DNA from: Alistipes sp.
Lineage (GTDB): Bacteria; Bacteroidota; Bacteroidia; Bacteroidales; Rikenellaceae
Assembly (NCBI GenBank): GCA_017558115.1
Contig: JAFYWG010000024.1
Coordinates: 1 to 36,905, forward strand
Reading direction: 5' to 3'
DNA length: 36,905 bases
Shown: positions 25,422 to 34,088 of the stretch, piece after piece
Layout of the letters: every line of letters begins with the position of its first letter
Position numbering within the stretch: position 1 is the stretch's first letter
The notes under the pieces: generated by a model
What the model saw: only the letters and a program-made list of their open reading frames with translations
What the model was told of the DNA's origin: nothing
Database searches by the model: none
Made by a program: the position numbers and the translations under genes

Positions 25422-28400
25422 TTAAGAAGCGTATCCTCCTGTTGAGTGTCGGCTCTGTGGTATGATAACATTGTGGATATTGTCAATATACTTGCCCAGC
25501 GGTATCATATAGGGAGAGAAGATGCCCAGCCTCTCATCAAATGGGGCCTCGTTCACCACAATCTCCTTTGTGATATCGCCATTCTCACACACATACTGCA
25601 CTATGGTATTCAAGAACTCCTCCTGCTCACTATTGAGCGCGCTGTCGGACAGGAAGTCACTGAATTTATCGAGCGCCTCACGCCTATCTACGCCTATGAG
25701 CGAGTGAATGAAGGCTGCCACATTACCACCAAACTGCATCTGCTCCGTATGCTTGGCATAGTCCTCCTTGCTACCGAGCTCCTGCCACAATATGCGCTCA
25801 AGCTCATCAATATCCTCTGCTGATAACTGCTCCAGGTTGTATATCTTCTTCAGCACTGGTAGTTTGCGGTTAGCTGCCAGGAAGTCAATGATGCGCTGCT
25901 TGTACGACACACGCATCGTGATACCAGGGGTCTCACCATCATCTGTGATTATATCCTTGATGTCGATAACAAACCACTTACCCTTATCACCCTTCAAGAA
26001 CTGCATCAGCTCACGCAACTCAGTGCGTACCTTCTCCAGCCAGTTGAGTGACACATTCTCCCAGGCCACTACCGATGCCACCTCCTTTAGGATTCCCATC
26101 TTTGCCTGTACCTGTGGCAGTGTTGCCTTCTTCTCAATGAGTAGTGTTGCTATCTTCTGTGTCTGTGCTATCTTGTTATCAGCCTTTGTCTCCTCATCCA
26201 ACAAGCTGAGCTCAATCGCGAGTATCAACGCATCAAACATCTTTGCTGTTGGCTCCAGTGCGCTCTTAGGAAGCAATGGTGCTATGTCATTCTTCAGTGT
26301 ATGAACATCCACTTCCGAGAGCGATAGCCAGCTATCCACATTCTTGAAGTGACTCACACTCTCCCACTTTGTACGCACTGAGATATGGCTATCCGATAGT
26401 GCCATCACCTGGGCCTTGAGTATGCTCTTTAACTCATCGTGTAGTGAGCGGTAGTAGTCATCCTCTTGATACTTCTGGTGCTGTAGGTGGAAGGCTATGT
26501 CTGCGCGCAAGCCAAATATGCGCTCCGTGAGCGATATCGTTGAGGGCGTTGATGTGCCATCGGGGTTCTTCTCGAAATACTCAAAGTTACGACACCAGTC
26601 GAAGATGTAGAAACACTCCTTATCCTTGCCGTCACCGAAGATGTCTGCCGAGAGTCGAGTACCACGACCTATCATCTGCATAAACTTAATCTTGCTCTTG
26701 ACAATCTTGAAGAATACCAGGTTGAGCACATCGGGTACATCGATACCCGTGTCGAGCATATCTACCGATACGGCTATCTGTGGGTTGTTGTCCTTTATCT
26801 CAAACTTGTCGATGAGGTCCTGCGAATATGTCACATAGTTGTCTATCAACACGCAGAAGTCTGAGCCATACTCAGGGTATAGCTTATGGAATCGCTCCAC
26901 TATCAACTCGGCGTGACGGTGGTTGTAGGCGAAGATGATGCTCTTGCCTATGCGCTCACCATACTGCACTTTGAGGCCATTCTCCATCAAGTCCTGGAGC
27001 ACAGCATCTATCGTTGCTTCGTTGAATATGTAACTAAATATCTCTTTGCTGTCTATGTCACGCACCGATGAGTGACCCTCCACGGCATCCTTCAGCCCTT
27101 TGATGGCATCCTCATACTCCCATATAGCCTCCATCTGCCTCTTCTCCTCCTCTGTGAGGCTGCTGTATTTGATGCCTTCCTTGAGAATCATCGAGCCACG
27201 CTTGAAGCCGTGGTAGTTTACTAGGTAGTGCTCAGCTACGGCATCCTCTAGCTCATAGGCATAGTTTGGCACTCCCTGCTCCATCTCAAAGATGTCGTAT
27301 GTACTCTTGTCCACCTCGTTGCGTGGTGTCGCTGTAAGTCCTACGAGCATCGCATCGAAGTAGTTGAATATAGCGGCATACTTACCAAATATTGAGCGGT
27401 GTGCCTCATCAATTATTATAAGGTCGAACCTACCCACCGAGAATGGTTTGTCCTCGGTGTCGATGTAGTTTATCATCGTCTGGTATGTCGAGAAGGTGAT
27501 GCGCGCGTTGAGGTCCTTCTCTCCGCTCTCGCTCAGCACACTCGTTGTCGTTGAGGGCAGCAGCTTCACAAAGTTCTTGTGCACCTGACCTACAAGTGAG
27601 GTGCGGTCAGCCAAGAACAACACATTCTTCACCCAGCCGTTGCGCATCAGCACATCCACCAACGATATAGATACTCGTGTCTTGCCCGTACCTGTTGCCA
27701 TCACAAGCAAACCCTTGCGATGCTTCTTGTTGAGGTGCTCACATACAGCCTTGATTGCCATCTTCTGATACGGACGGTCTGTGATGTAGTCCTTCACCGA
27801 GAAGTCAGATATATCCTTGCGGCCACGCTGTTGTATCATCAGCTCTAGGTCGTTCGCTGTATGGAATCCATAGAGACGGCGTGGAGGATAGCCTAAGCCA
27901 TCTATTATGTAGGTCTCAAAGCCATTAGTGTAGTATATCACTGGTCGCACACCATACTGCTTCTCTAAACAATCGGCATATAGCTCTGCCTGATGCTTAC
28001 CTTTGATGGGTGATACCGATGTGCGCTTTGCCTCAACCACTGCCAGCGGCTTGCCGTTACCTCCAAAGAGCACATAGTCTACATATCCCACCTCGTGCGT
28101 ATTGGGCATACCCTTCACCTCAACCTCTATGCATGCCTTGAGCGGCTGTACTGCACCCTCAGTAGGATGTATATCCCATCCAGCCTCCTTGAGCATTAGG
28201 TCGATGTACATCGCGCGTGTCTCAGCCTCTGAGATGTCACACTCGATGTCTGCTGCTGCATCGGCCGATAACACCACAGCCTTGTCCACCTCCTGTAACG
28301 CCTTGTCCGTTGGCAATGCCTCCACCTTGTTGGGGACCATCACTGGTCGCTCCACATAGTGAGGCACGAGACTCTTATCGAATGCCTTTACCTCCTCAAC

Positions 28401-28775
28401 TACTCGTAACTTTAGGAGCACAGCACCTACCACATTGTAGATGTTGAGCAGGGCGAAGAATGCCTCCTTACGACTCACCTCGGCAATGTGGGCCGCATTG
28501 TTACCCACCTTACGCACATAGTGTGCAGCCATCATCAGGTTGTCGTTTGCCACAAAGGTCACAAAGGGCTCACCGCTCACCAACTCAAGTAACGATGTGC
28601 GCTCACCAATCTCAATGCCCTTTAGCTTGTATACCTCTCTTACGATATACTCCAACGCTCGGCGTGAGTTTATGGCACTCATTTCGGGGTTAGACACCTG
28701 ATTCTCCTCAGCAGCTGAGCAGAACCTATGCAGCGTATCTATCCCCAGACCCTTTATGTAGTCGAAGTTTCTCAT
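25422..28775 (-). CDS. hsdR: Type I restriction endonuclease subunit R (EcoEI-like)
   Basis: The 1117-aa protein begins with a DUF4145-like helical region (about residues 30-120). A PD-(D/E)XK nuclease core follows, with GYVDYVLFGGNGKPLAVVEAK near residues 230-250. The SF2 translocase motor has Walker A MATGTGKTRVS near 360, the DEAH box in IIIDEAHRSIFG near 455, and motifs VGLTATPRNEVD and QMIGRGTRLS. A C-terminal domain resembling EcoEI_R_C completes the usual length. It cuts unmodified DNA after ATP-driven translocation, in complex with HsdM and HsdS. The gene begins 14 bp after rloB, in a unit separate from hsdM and hsdS. It appears intact although hsdM is frameshifted. Confidence 0.95.
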   Translation of the reverse strand: MRNFDYIKGLGIDTLHRFCSAAEENQVSNPEMSAINSRRALEYIVREVYKLKGIEIGERTSLLELVSGEPFVTFVANDNLMMAAHYVRKVGNNAAHIAEVSRKEAFFALLNIYNVVGAVLLKLRVVEEVKAFDKSLVPHYVERPVMVPNKVEALPTDKALQEVDKAVVLSADAAADIECDISEAETRAMYIDLMLKEAGWDIHPTEGAVQPLKACIEVEVKGMPNTHEVGYVDYVLFGGNGKPLAVVEAKRTSVSPIKGKHQAELYADCLEKQYGVRPVIYYTNGFETYIIDGLGYPPRRLYGFHTANDLELMIQQRGRKDISDFSVKDYITDRPYQKMAIKAVCEHLNKKHRKGLLVMATGTGKTRVSISLVDVLMRNGWVKNVLFLADRTSLVGQVHKNFVKLLPSTTTSVLSESGEKDLNARITFSTYQTMINYIDTEDKPFSVGRFDLIIIDEAHRSIFGKYAAIFNYFDAMLVGLTATPRNEVDKSTYDIFEMEQGVPNYAYELEDAVAEHYLVNYHGFKRGSMILKEGIKYSSLTEEEKRQMEAIWEYEDAIKGLKDAVEGHSSVRDIDSKEIFSYIFNEATIDAVLQDLMENGLKVQYGERIGKSIIFAYNHRHAELIVERFHKLYPEYGSDFCVLIDNYVTYSQDLIDKFEIKDNNPQIAVSVDMLDTGIDVPDVLNLVFFKIVKSKIKFMQMIGRGTRLSADIFGDGKDKECFYIFDWCRNFEYFEKNPDGTSTPSTISLTERIFGLRADIAFHLQHQKYQEDDYYRSLHDELKSILKAQVMALSDSHISVRTKWESVSHFKNVDSWLSLSEVDVHTLKNDIAPLLPKSALEPTAKMFDALILAIELSLLDEETKADNKIAQTQKIATLLIEKKATLPQVQAKMGILKEVASVVAWENVSLNWLEKVRTELRELMQFLKGDKGKWFVIDIKDIITDDGETPGITMRVSYKQRIIDFLAANRKLPVLKKIYNLEQLSAEDIDELERILWQELGSKEDYAKHTEQMQFGGNVAAFIHSLIGVDRREALDKFSDFLSDSALNSEQEEFLNTIVQYVCENGDITKEIVVNEAPFDERLGIFSPYMIPLGKYIDNIHNVIIPQSRHSTGGYAS

Positions 28776-28789
28776 TTATTTAATTGTGT

Positions 28790-29398
28790 CTATTTTACAC
28801 CCAGATGCTCTATAAATTCACCAACTTCTGTATAGCTATAATCATAACTTTCATTTGGCCTATGTCGTACAGAGTTTTTAGCGTTTATTATAGCATTGCT
28901 TAAACATCCTCCACTCTTAATTAGAGTATTATGTATAGAATGTCCTCTAAACCACTTTTCAGACACTTCATATCCACTCTTGTGATGCAACCAACTTTTA
29001 AGTCCATCGTTTGTTTTTACAGCGGTTGAGTACTCAAAATAGTAATATAAAAATTGTTCTATGCTTGGTAGAGACTCGTAGAATCTGACAAAACAGTCAG
29101 TGCCTTTGACGGTCTTTCCATCATATTTTTGTTTAAGTTTTTTATATTTACTCATATTGGAGTCGTTATTCACCTTATTATCCATGTCTATCAAGCAGTG
29201 AATAGCAGTACGACCTTCAATCGCATGATACTTAATAGCCTTATCTAACTCTTCCATATTATATGGTTTGATAATTATTGGAGTCGGCTTTACTTTGACC
29301 GTATCCAAAAGTGATATGATGTAATACTTCTCAGTAATACCCTCACCAATGACAATCTCAGAATTTTTCATTCCAGCCATACTAACACTCTTTAACAT
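28790..29398 (-). CDS. rloB: RloB-like TOPRIM-fold protein
   Basis: The protein has up to 202 aa. It shows the RloB/TOPRIM pattern: IVIGEGITEKYYI (catalytic Glu) near the N-terminus, CLIDMDNK (acidic DxD) near residue 90, and SLPSIEQFLYYYF in the place of the family's SNPxFExWxLLHF. RloB-type proteins were named as restriction-linked ORFs in Campylobacter hsd loci, and paired AAA-ATPase/TOPRIM proteins include anti-phage effectors such as OLD and PARIS. Nuclease activity is therefore inferred. The ATG used overlaps rloA by 17 bp. ATGs at 29380 (two bases after the rloA stop codon's first base region) and 29371 are plausible alternatives that remove the overlap. Tight packing suggests coupled translation with rloA. 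Confidence 0.78.
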   Translation of the reverse strand: MLKSVSMAGMKNSEIVIGEGITEKYYIISLLDTVKVKPTPIIIKPYNMEELDKAIKYHAIEGRTAIHCLIDMDNKVNNDSNMSKYKKLKQKYDGKTVKGTDCFVRFYESLPSIEQFLYYYFEYSTAVKTNDGLKSWLHHKSGYEVSEKWFRGHSIHNTLIKSGGCLSNAIINAKNSVRHRPNESYDYSYTEVGEFIEHLGVK

Positions 29399-30662
29399 TA
29401 TCCAAATAAGGAGAACCTAAATCGGGCTTAGCTCCCAATCTACCAATCTTATATGCGTTATACAACGACAAATTCTTATGCAATCCCATATCGCTAACAC
29501 GAGTATATGATGATACTGCATTCGACTTATCCTTCTCTACAAGATATACCATATCTCTGCGGATGAAATCCTCCTCCAATAGCAGTATGTTATGTGTTGT
29601 AAAGAAAAGTTGAGACTGGTCTGAGTTGTACAACATCAGAGCAATGTAGTACACCATTAAATCGTAGTGCATACGATTACCCAACTCGTCAAATAAGTAT
29701 ATATGATTCTCTCTAACCAAATCATACAAGTAGTCCATTAACTCAGTGAATCGCTTTGTACCATCTGACTGGAAATTCGACTTTACCTCGAAGTCACCAT
29801 TGTCTGAATGATTAGTAAACGACACATCGTTCAAGATACTAAACTTCTCATCGTCGGGCATATTTGAAGACCTAATCTGCTCAACCAACTGCGATGGATA
29901 CTCGTTAGTATTATCCACTATAGATATATTAGTAATATTGAAGTCTGCCTTATTGAGCAAAGTTAGATAGAACTGCTTTTTCCGACTATCATTACATACC
30001 TTGTTAATCTCAATAATCATAGACTTACTCACATAATCACCATCTACGTTGTGAACTCTATTCTTTACCCAATTGTATAGGTCAATCATCATTGAGGCAT
30101 TATCATTTAGGGAGACCTTTGCCAATGTACTCAACACAGTATGGTTGTTAAAAGTATTGTCTACAATAGCATTTCTTGTTTTGGCTGATAGTTTCAATGT
30201 GCCACCAAATGTTACCCTTGGTTGCTTATCCACACCAACATACTCTCGGGTGTAGAACTCTGCATCACTTCTCGAGCGACAATACTCAAATTTCTCACTT
30301 ATGATATGAGTGCGACAATACGAAATCTCATAGCTATATTTTACGCCATCTTTATAGAATACAACACCCATATTAGTTGGCTCATCTGCACACAATGCGA
30401 ATGGCATATACTGAGCTACATCCTTATCCTTATCATAGCTCGTTACACACAACAGACTAAATATAGCCTCTAATGCATATAGTATATTCGACTTGCCTGA
30501 TGCATTAGCACCGTAGAAGATTCCCAGCTTGTTTATGTATACATTGGGCTTAACCTCTACTGCCACCAAATCTCTCACTGTTTTATCTACCGTAGTGGCA
30601 AACGATATAGTCTGCCTATCCTTTATTGAGAGATAATTCTCAACATAAAATGAATGTATCAT
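29382..30662 (-). CDS. rloA: RloA-like AAA family ATPase
   Basis: About 426 aa from the ATG at 30662. It has the ABC/SMC-like AAA_15/AAA_21 layout: N-terminal strand IHSFYVENYLSIKDRQTISF, Walker A GANASGKSN near residue 50, Walker B-like IYLFDELGNRMHYDLM near 325 and H-loop FFTTHNILLLEED near 355. The family partners TOPRIM effectors, and rloB follows directly. The ATPase would sense or hold the effector inactive, by analogy with OLD and PARIS AriA. The frame is open 20 codons upstream, but 30662 is preceded by ACACT like other starts here and fits the family N-terminus. It has a dedicated promoter within an inverted repeat. Confidence 0.85.
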   Translation of the reverse strand: MIHSFYVENYLSIKDRQTISFATTVDKTVRDLVAVEVKPNVYINKLGIFYGANASGKSNILYALEAIFSLLCVTSYDKDKDVAQYMPFALCADEPTNMGVVFYKDGVKYSYEISYCRTHIISEKFEYCRSRSDAEFYTREYVGVDKQPRVTFGGTLKLSAKTRNAIVDNTFNNHTVLSTLAKVSLNDNASMMIDLYNWVKNRVHNVDGDYVSKSMIIEINKVCNDSRKKQFYLTLLNKADFNITNISIVDNTNEYPSQLVEQIRSSNMPDDEKFSILNDVSFTNHSDNGDFEVKSNFQSDGTKRFTELMDYLYDLVRENHIYLFDELGNRMHYDLMVYYIALMLYNSDQSQLFFTTHNILLLEEDFIRRDMVYLVEKDKSNAVSSYTRVSDMGLHKNLSLYNAYKIGRLGAKPDLGSPYLDNVKEC

Positions 30663-30698
30663 AGTGTTTAGTTTGTTAGTTTCGTAGTTAATAGCATA

Positions 30699-30742
30699 CA
30701 AATATAGCTCCAAAAACCGCAAAATGCAAATTTTTGGAGCTA
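30699..30742 (-). promoter_or_regulatory. Promoter of rloA-rloB-hsdR overlaid by a 12-bp inverted repeat
   Basis: The minus strand has TTG at 30729-30727 and TATATTTG at 30706-30699, exactly 20 bp apart, giving a leader of about 30 nt. Perfect arms TAGCTCCAAAAA (30705-30716) and TTTTTGGAGCTA (30731-30742) with a 14-bp spacer enclose the -33 box and touch the -7 box. This is the geometry of an operator. The same dyad could form a terminator-like hairpin for hsdS transcripts. Confidence 0.65.
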
Positions 30743-30786
30743 AAATTGTAAAATCCCTACGAAAATATAGGCATTTAGTCCTATTT

Positions 30787-31950
30787 TTAATTAAAGTAGT
30801 AGTCCATTCGGGCGTTGAATAGTGTCTCGGTCTCGGTGATTGATTGCTTAATCAATGTCTTTTGTTTCTCTATTGCTTCAATCTTATCTGCAAATTCCTG
30901 TTGTAAAGAGATAGGAGGGGTTGGTAATGGCAATGAGCGTATGAAACTCAGATTTGCCATTTTGAACTTTCCATTTCCAATAGATTGAAATAACGAATAA
31001 AGATTCTGTATTAGATAAAACACATATTCAGATGTGTAATTAACATTTGATGGGACATTGATGCCAGCAACATTTTGATTTGTTGATGTTGAAAATTTCA
31101 AAAGAGCCGATTTACCAATAGTCGCTCCAACTAATGCCACAATGATATATCCATCTTTATACATTTTTGCACTTGAATGCTCAAAACCTTCATCAGTTAT
31201 ATATTTGCCATCATTTTGGTATATAATAGCATTTTGGCACATATTAGAGCCTATCCACGAAATGCTACCATCAGCCCAATAGTCATTATTTTTAGTGTCG
31301 GGTGTACCGCCACTCGACACATCAAACTCCCCTCCGAAAGTCTTTACCTCCCAACCTTTTTCATTGGTGATGGGGTCGCCGAACATAGTGTAGAAGATTG
31401 ACTGCGCCAACGAATCGAGTTCTCGCAACTGCTCACGCTTCTTCTCAATCACACCGCTCAAACAATCCAACTCCTCCACGATTCTCTCTTGCTCGGCAAT
31501 AGGCGGCACTGGGATAGCAATTTGCTTAACCTTATCGGCAGACACAAAGTCAATAGTCGCCTTACCGCTTAATGCGTAAAGTTGCTCTTTCAAAACAGCA
31601 CAATAGCGCATTAGATACATTGGACTTAACAAGGTTTTATCTTTAATCGTTAGGCCATTGAACTGCTGATTCGATGTCAAGGGATTTTTAGTTATTGCAT
31701 ATTCTCCTAATGATGCAGTACAGCATAACAATACCGTATCTTCGGGGAACACTCTTAATTTATCCCACGCAATCTTAGTGACCTTCTGCTTCGTATCGGT
31801 AATAATGCGACCTTGCTCTCGGATATCTTCAATAGTGAACCACGGATATGTACCATTCTCCCAAAAAGAACTTTCTGTTCTCTTTGGAGTAGAACCACCT
31901 TGTATTTCACACACCTCTCCGAGCTTCTTTATTTCCCAACCTTGTTTCAT
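30787..31950 (-). CDS. hsdS: Type I restriction-modification specificity subunit S
   Basis: The 387-aa protein has the complete two-TRD layout. The first target recognition domain (about residues 1-150, start GWEIKKLGEVCEIQGGSTPK) is followed by a central conserved helix (IPVPPIAEQERIVEELDCLS). The second domain begins at GWEVKTFGGEFDVSSGGTPD near 200 and ends with a matching helix (LPTPPISLQQEFADKIEAIE). It sets the bipartite DNA site of the complex. Its ATG overlaps the previous gene's TGA (ATGA), so translation is probably coupled. No second hsdS or silent TRD copy is present in the window. Confidence 0.93.
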   Translation of the reverse strand: MKQGWEIKKLGEVCEIQGGSTPKRTESSFWENGTYPWFTIEDIREQGRIITDTKQKVTKIAWDKLRVFPEDTVLLCCTASLGEYAITKNPLTSNQQFNGLTIKDKTLLSPMYLMRYCAVLKEQLYALSGKATIDFVSADKVKQIAIPVPPIAEQERIVEELDCLSGVIEKKREQLRELDSLAQSIFYTMFGDPITNEKGWEVKTFGGEFDVSSGGTPDTKNNDYWADGSISWIGSNMCQNAIIYQNDGKYITDEGFEHSSAKMYKDGYIIVALVGATIGKSALLKFSTSTNQNVAGINVPSNVNYTSEYVFYLIQNLYSLFQSIGNGKFKMANLSFIRSLPLPTPPISLQQEFADKIEAIEKQKTLIKQSITETETLFNARMDYYFN

Positions 31951-32639
31951 TTTGTGTCGGCAGTTATTCGGTTCTTAATAATAGTCTTAAGAGGTGATTG
32001 CTTTGATGTCTCGATTAATTCCGCATACTTGTTTAATTTTGATGCTAAACCTCTTTTATATTGAGCATCTTTGCAGAAACTTAAAATAATCTCGATAAGC
32101 GTTGAGCTATTTGTAGTCTCATTAATTTGATAGCCAGCAAAACATTCAACAATTGACACCTTATCTGATTCTATCAAGTACTTTATCATCATTGCAATAT
32201 CCTTCATTTCAGAAAGCACCTTATAGTAGTAGCCAACATCATTAACGCCACCACATTGTTTGAGCTCCAGGTCAAAAGTGCACTCTGTGAACTCATCATT
32301 TAGGGTCTCATTTTTCTTAAGCATCTCATTAATCGATGTCAATCGGCCTTCTTTGTCGACCATATGATACAGCGCAGATGCAACTACGTGGAGATAGGAT
32401 AATGCCTCAACATCAATGTTATCGATTCGTGTGTACATTCGTCTATATATCTCATAGTCTTGTTGTCGAGTCTGTTCTGCTTGCAGTTTGAGTTGTTGCT
32501 CTTGCAATTCGTTTTGGCGCTTGCCTAATTTGTGTGTAATACACGCAGCAACAATAGCAGCAACGAATGTTGCTATCACACTCCACCAAGCAGGGTTAGT
32601 TATAAACTCAACAAGATATATTTTGGTTTCGTAGTCCAT
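31947..32639 (-). CDS. Membrane-anchored coiled-coil protein within the hsd operon
   Basis: The 230-aa protein has a single N-terminal membrane segment (about residues 18-36, WWSVIATFVAAIVAACI) and then a charged Gln/Glu-rich coiled coil (KRQNELQEQQLKLQAEQTRQ). The remaining roughly 165 residues are helical and cytoplasmic-looking. I do not recognise the family. It lies 2 bp after the AlbA_2 gene and overlaps hsdS by four bases, so it is transcribed and translated with the restriction genes. A link to defence, for example as a membrane-located effector or anchor, is inference from position only. Confidence 0.8.
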   Translation of the reverse strand: MDYETKIYLVEFITNPAWWSVIATFVAAIVAACITHKLGKRQNELQEQQLKLQAEQTRQQDYEIYRRMYTRIDNIDVEALSYLHVVASALYHMVDKEGRLTSINEMLKKNETLNDEFTECTFDLELKQCGGVNDVGYYYKVLSEMKDIAMMIKYLIESDKVSIVECFAGYQINETTNSSTLIEIILSFCKDAQYKRGLASKLNKYAELIETSKQSPLKTIIKNRITADTK

Positions 32640-32641
32640 AG

Positions 32642-34084
32642 CTATTTCTTAATAATCACCCATCGACCACCTTTGCGACCGCCTTCGCGCTCAAGTTTAC
32701 CAAATTTCCTAAGTTTAGCAATTTGCCATCTTACACCACTAAGTGACAAGTTCGTAATTTCTGCTAATTCTGCTAGTGATATAGCGGGGTCGTTTGTAAT
32801 AGTTTCTAAAATCTTTTTGCTAGTTTTTGTGTCAGTTTTTGTGTCAGTTTTTATGTCAGTTTTTTGGATGTGTTTTATATCAATTTCATCATTAGCGGAT
32901 GCATCTTTAATATTTACCCCAAAGGTTGTAATACGGTCAACTACAAACTGAGCATTACCATTGCCATTCTGCTCAAGCAAGGACTGCACGCGCGCAACAC
33001 CACGATTAAACATATTCACATAGCCCATAACCTTTAATGCTTCTGCTACTATGGGATTGCGGTAGTCATTCACATTGGGAAAGTTCTCAGGTCGAGCATT
33101 ACCATACAGACCTCCTGCATTGGTAATCTCAAGATGGTCGCTATACTGATACAACTTTGTTGGTGTATGTGTCTTATAGTCTCGGTGCATAACGGCATTC
33201 ATAAGCAGCTCGCGAATAGCCCACAACGGATAGTTATATGCAGATTCCTCTTTAAGTGCTGACACAGCCACGGGGCGGTTCTGGATGAGTGAGGTCTCAA
33301 TAAATGTGTCCAGCTTGGGAAGCATAGCTGCCAAAGAGCCCTTAAATTCAAATTGGTTGGTAATATCGGTAGCATTGTCTCGACCGTTAAAGCGCACAAA
33401 CTGGATGTAATTGCCGAGCAAAAAGTATTCGGGGCGCTTGCCAAAGAGGATGATAGCAGCATTAGTGGGACGGTCAGTTCTAAGGTCATAAAGACGCAAT
33501 GCTGCCAACTGCTCCTTAAGGTTACGTGTATCTTGAGCCAGGACATCTGCGTTAATAGCACGAGGAAGGTAGGTGCGCTTAATAATTTCGGTGTCTATAT
33601 CGTCAATAGTAGCCTCTGCGCAAGGCGTTGTGTCAAATGTTGGAAAATTTGCACTACGGCGCTCTGTAAGGATGTCCTCCTCTTCACGAGTAGCAATATC
33701 CTTGCGGGCACTAACACGTATGAAGGTGCGACCACGATAGCGCACAGGCGGGAGAATTGATGGTGTAACCTCAACAACAATTACATCACCATCATCAAAC
33801 GATATAGAATCTACCGTCATAATTGGCAGGGGCAAGATATTACCATCAGTACGAATAGATGATATCTTCAATAACAAGTCATCGTTAACCTTAAGGCCAC
33901 AACGACTACCATCATCGTTCACACCGATAAGCAAATAGCCTTTCTTCTTGCTATTTGGCATATCGTTGGCAAAGGCACAGATAGCCTCGCAGAACTTATC
34001 CATATTAGTAGTAGAGATAGTTTTCTCTACACGGTAGCTCTCTGTCTTATTGAGTAACTCCAATAATTCGTCTCTTGTTATCAT
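32642..34084 (-). CDS. AlbA_2 (Schlafen-type) domain and GHKL-like ATPase regulator
   Basis: The 480-aa protein starts with an AlbA_2 (Schlafen/putative DNA- or RNA-binding) domain: ESYRVEKTISTTNMDKFCEA, KGYLLIGVNDDG and YRGRTFIRVSARKDIATREE (about residues 10-150). A HATPase_c_4-like region follows (AIRELLMNAVMHRDY, then LEITNAGGLYGNARPENF). A linker of three KTDT/KTDI repeats leads to a C-terminal winged-helix DNA-binding domain (ISLAELAEITNLSLSGVRWQ). Such proteins are frequent between hsdM and hsdS in Bacteroidetes loci and are usually called transcriptional regulators. The gene starts 4 bp after hsdM, with ACACT before the ATG. It is a candidate controller of the restriction locus, by inference. 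Confidence 0.88.
   Translation of the reverse strand: MITRDELLELLNKTESYRVEKTISTTNMDKFCEAICAFANDMPNSKKKGYLLIGVNDDGSRCGLKVNDDLLLKISSIRTDGNILPLPIMTVDSISFDDGDVIVVEVTPSILPPVRYRGRTFIRVSARKDIATREEEDILTERRSANFPTFDTTPCAEATIDDIDTEIIKRTYLPRAINADVLAQDTRNLKEQLAALRLYDLRTDRPTNAAIILFGKRPEYFLLGNYIQFVRFNGRDNATDITNQFEFKGSLAAMLPKLDTFIETSLIQNRPVAVSALKEESAYNYPLWAIRELLMNAVMHRDYKTHTPTKLYQYSDHLEITNAGGLYGNARPENFPNVNDYRNPIVAEALKVMGYVNMFNRGVARVQSLLEQNGNGNAQFVVDRITTFGVNIKDASANDEIDIKHIQKTDIKTDTKTDTKTSKKILETITNDPAISLAELAEITNLSLSGVRWQIAKLRKFGKLEREGGRKGGRWVIIKK
32821..32864 (-). repeat. 12-bp tandem repeat coding the KTDT linker
   Basis: About three and a half near-identical 12-bp units (TAGTTTTTGTGT / CAGTTTTTGTGT / CAGTTTTTATGT on the plus strand) encode KTDI-KTDT-KTDT-KT between the ATPase-like and winged-helix parts. 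Copy change would vary linker length in frame. Confidence 0.8.
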
Positions 34085-34088
34085 AGTG

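Noticed and set aside
30787..31950. Phase-variable hsdS shufflon with the nearby recombinase
   Set aside because: Only one complete hsdS is present and I see no inverted copy of its domains or flanking repeats in the window.
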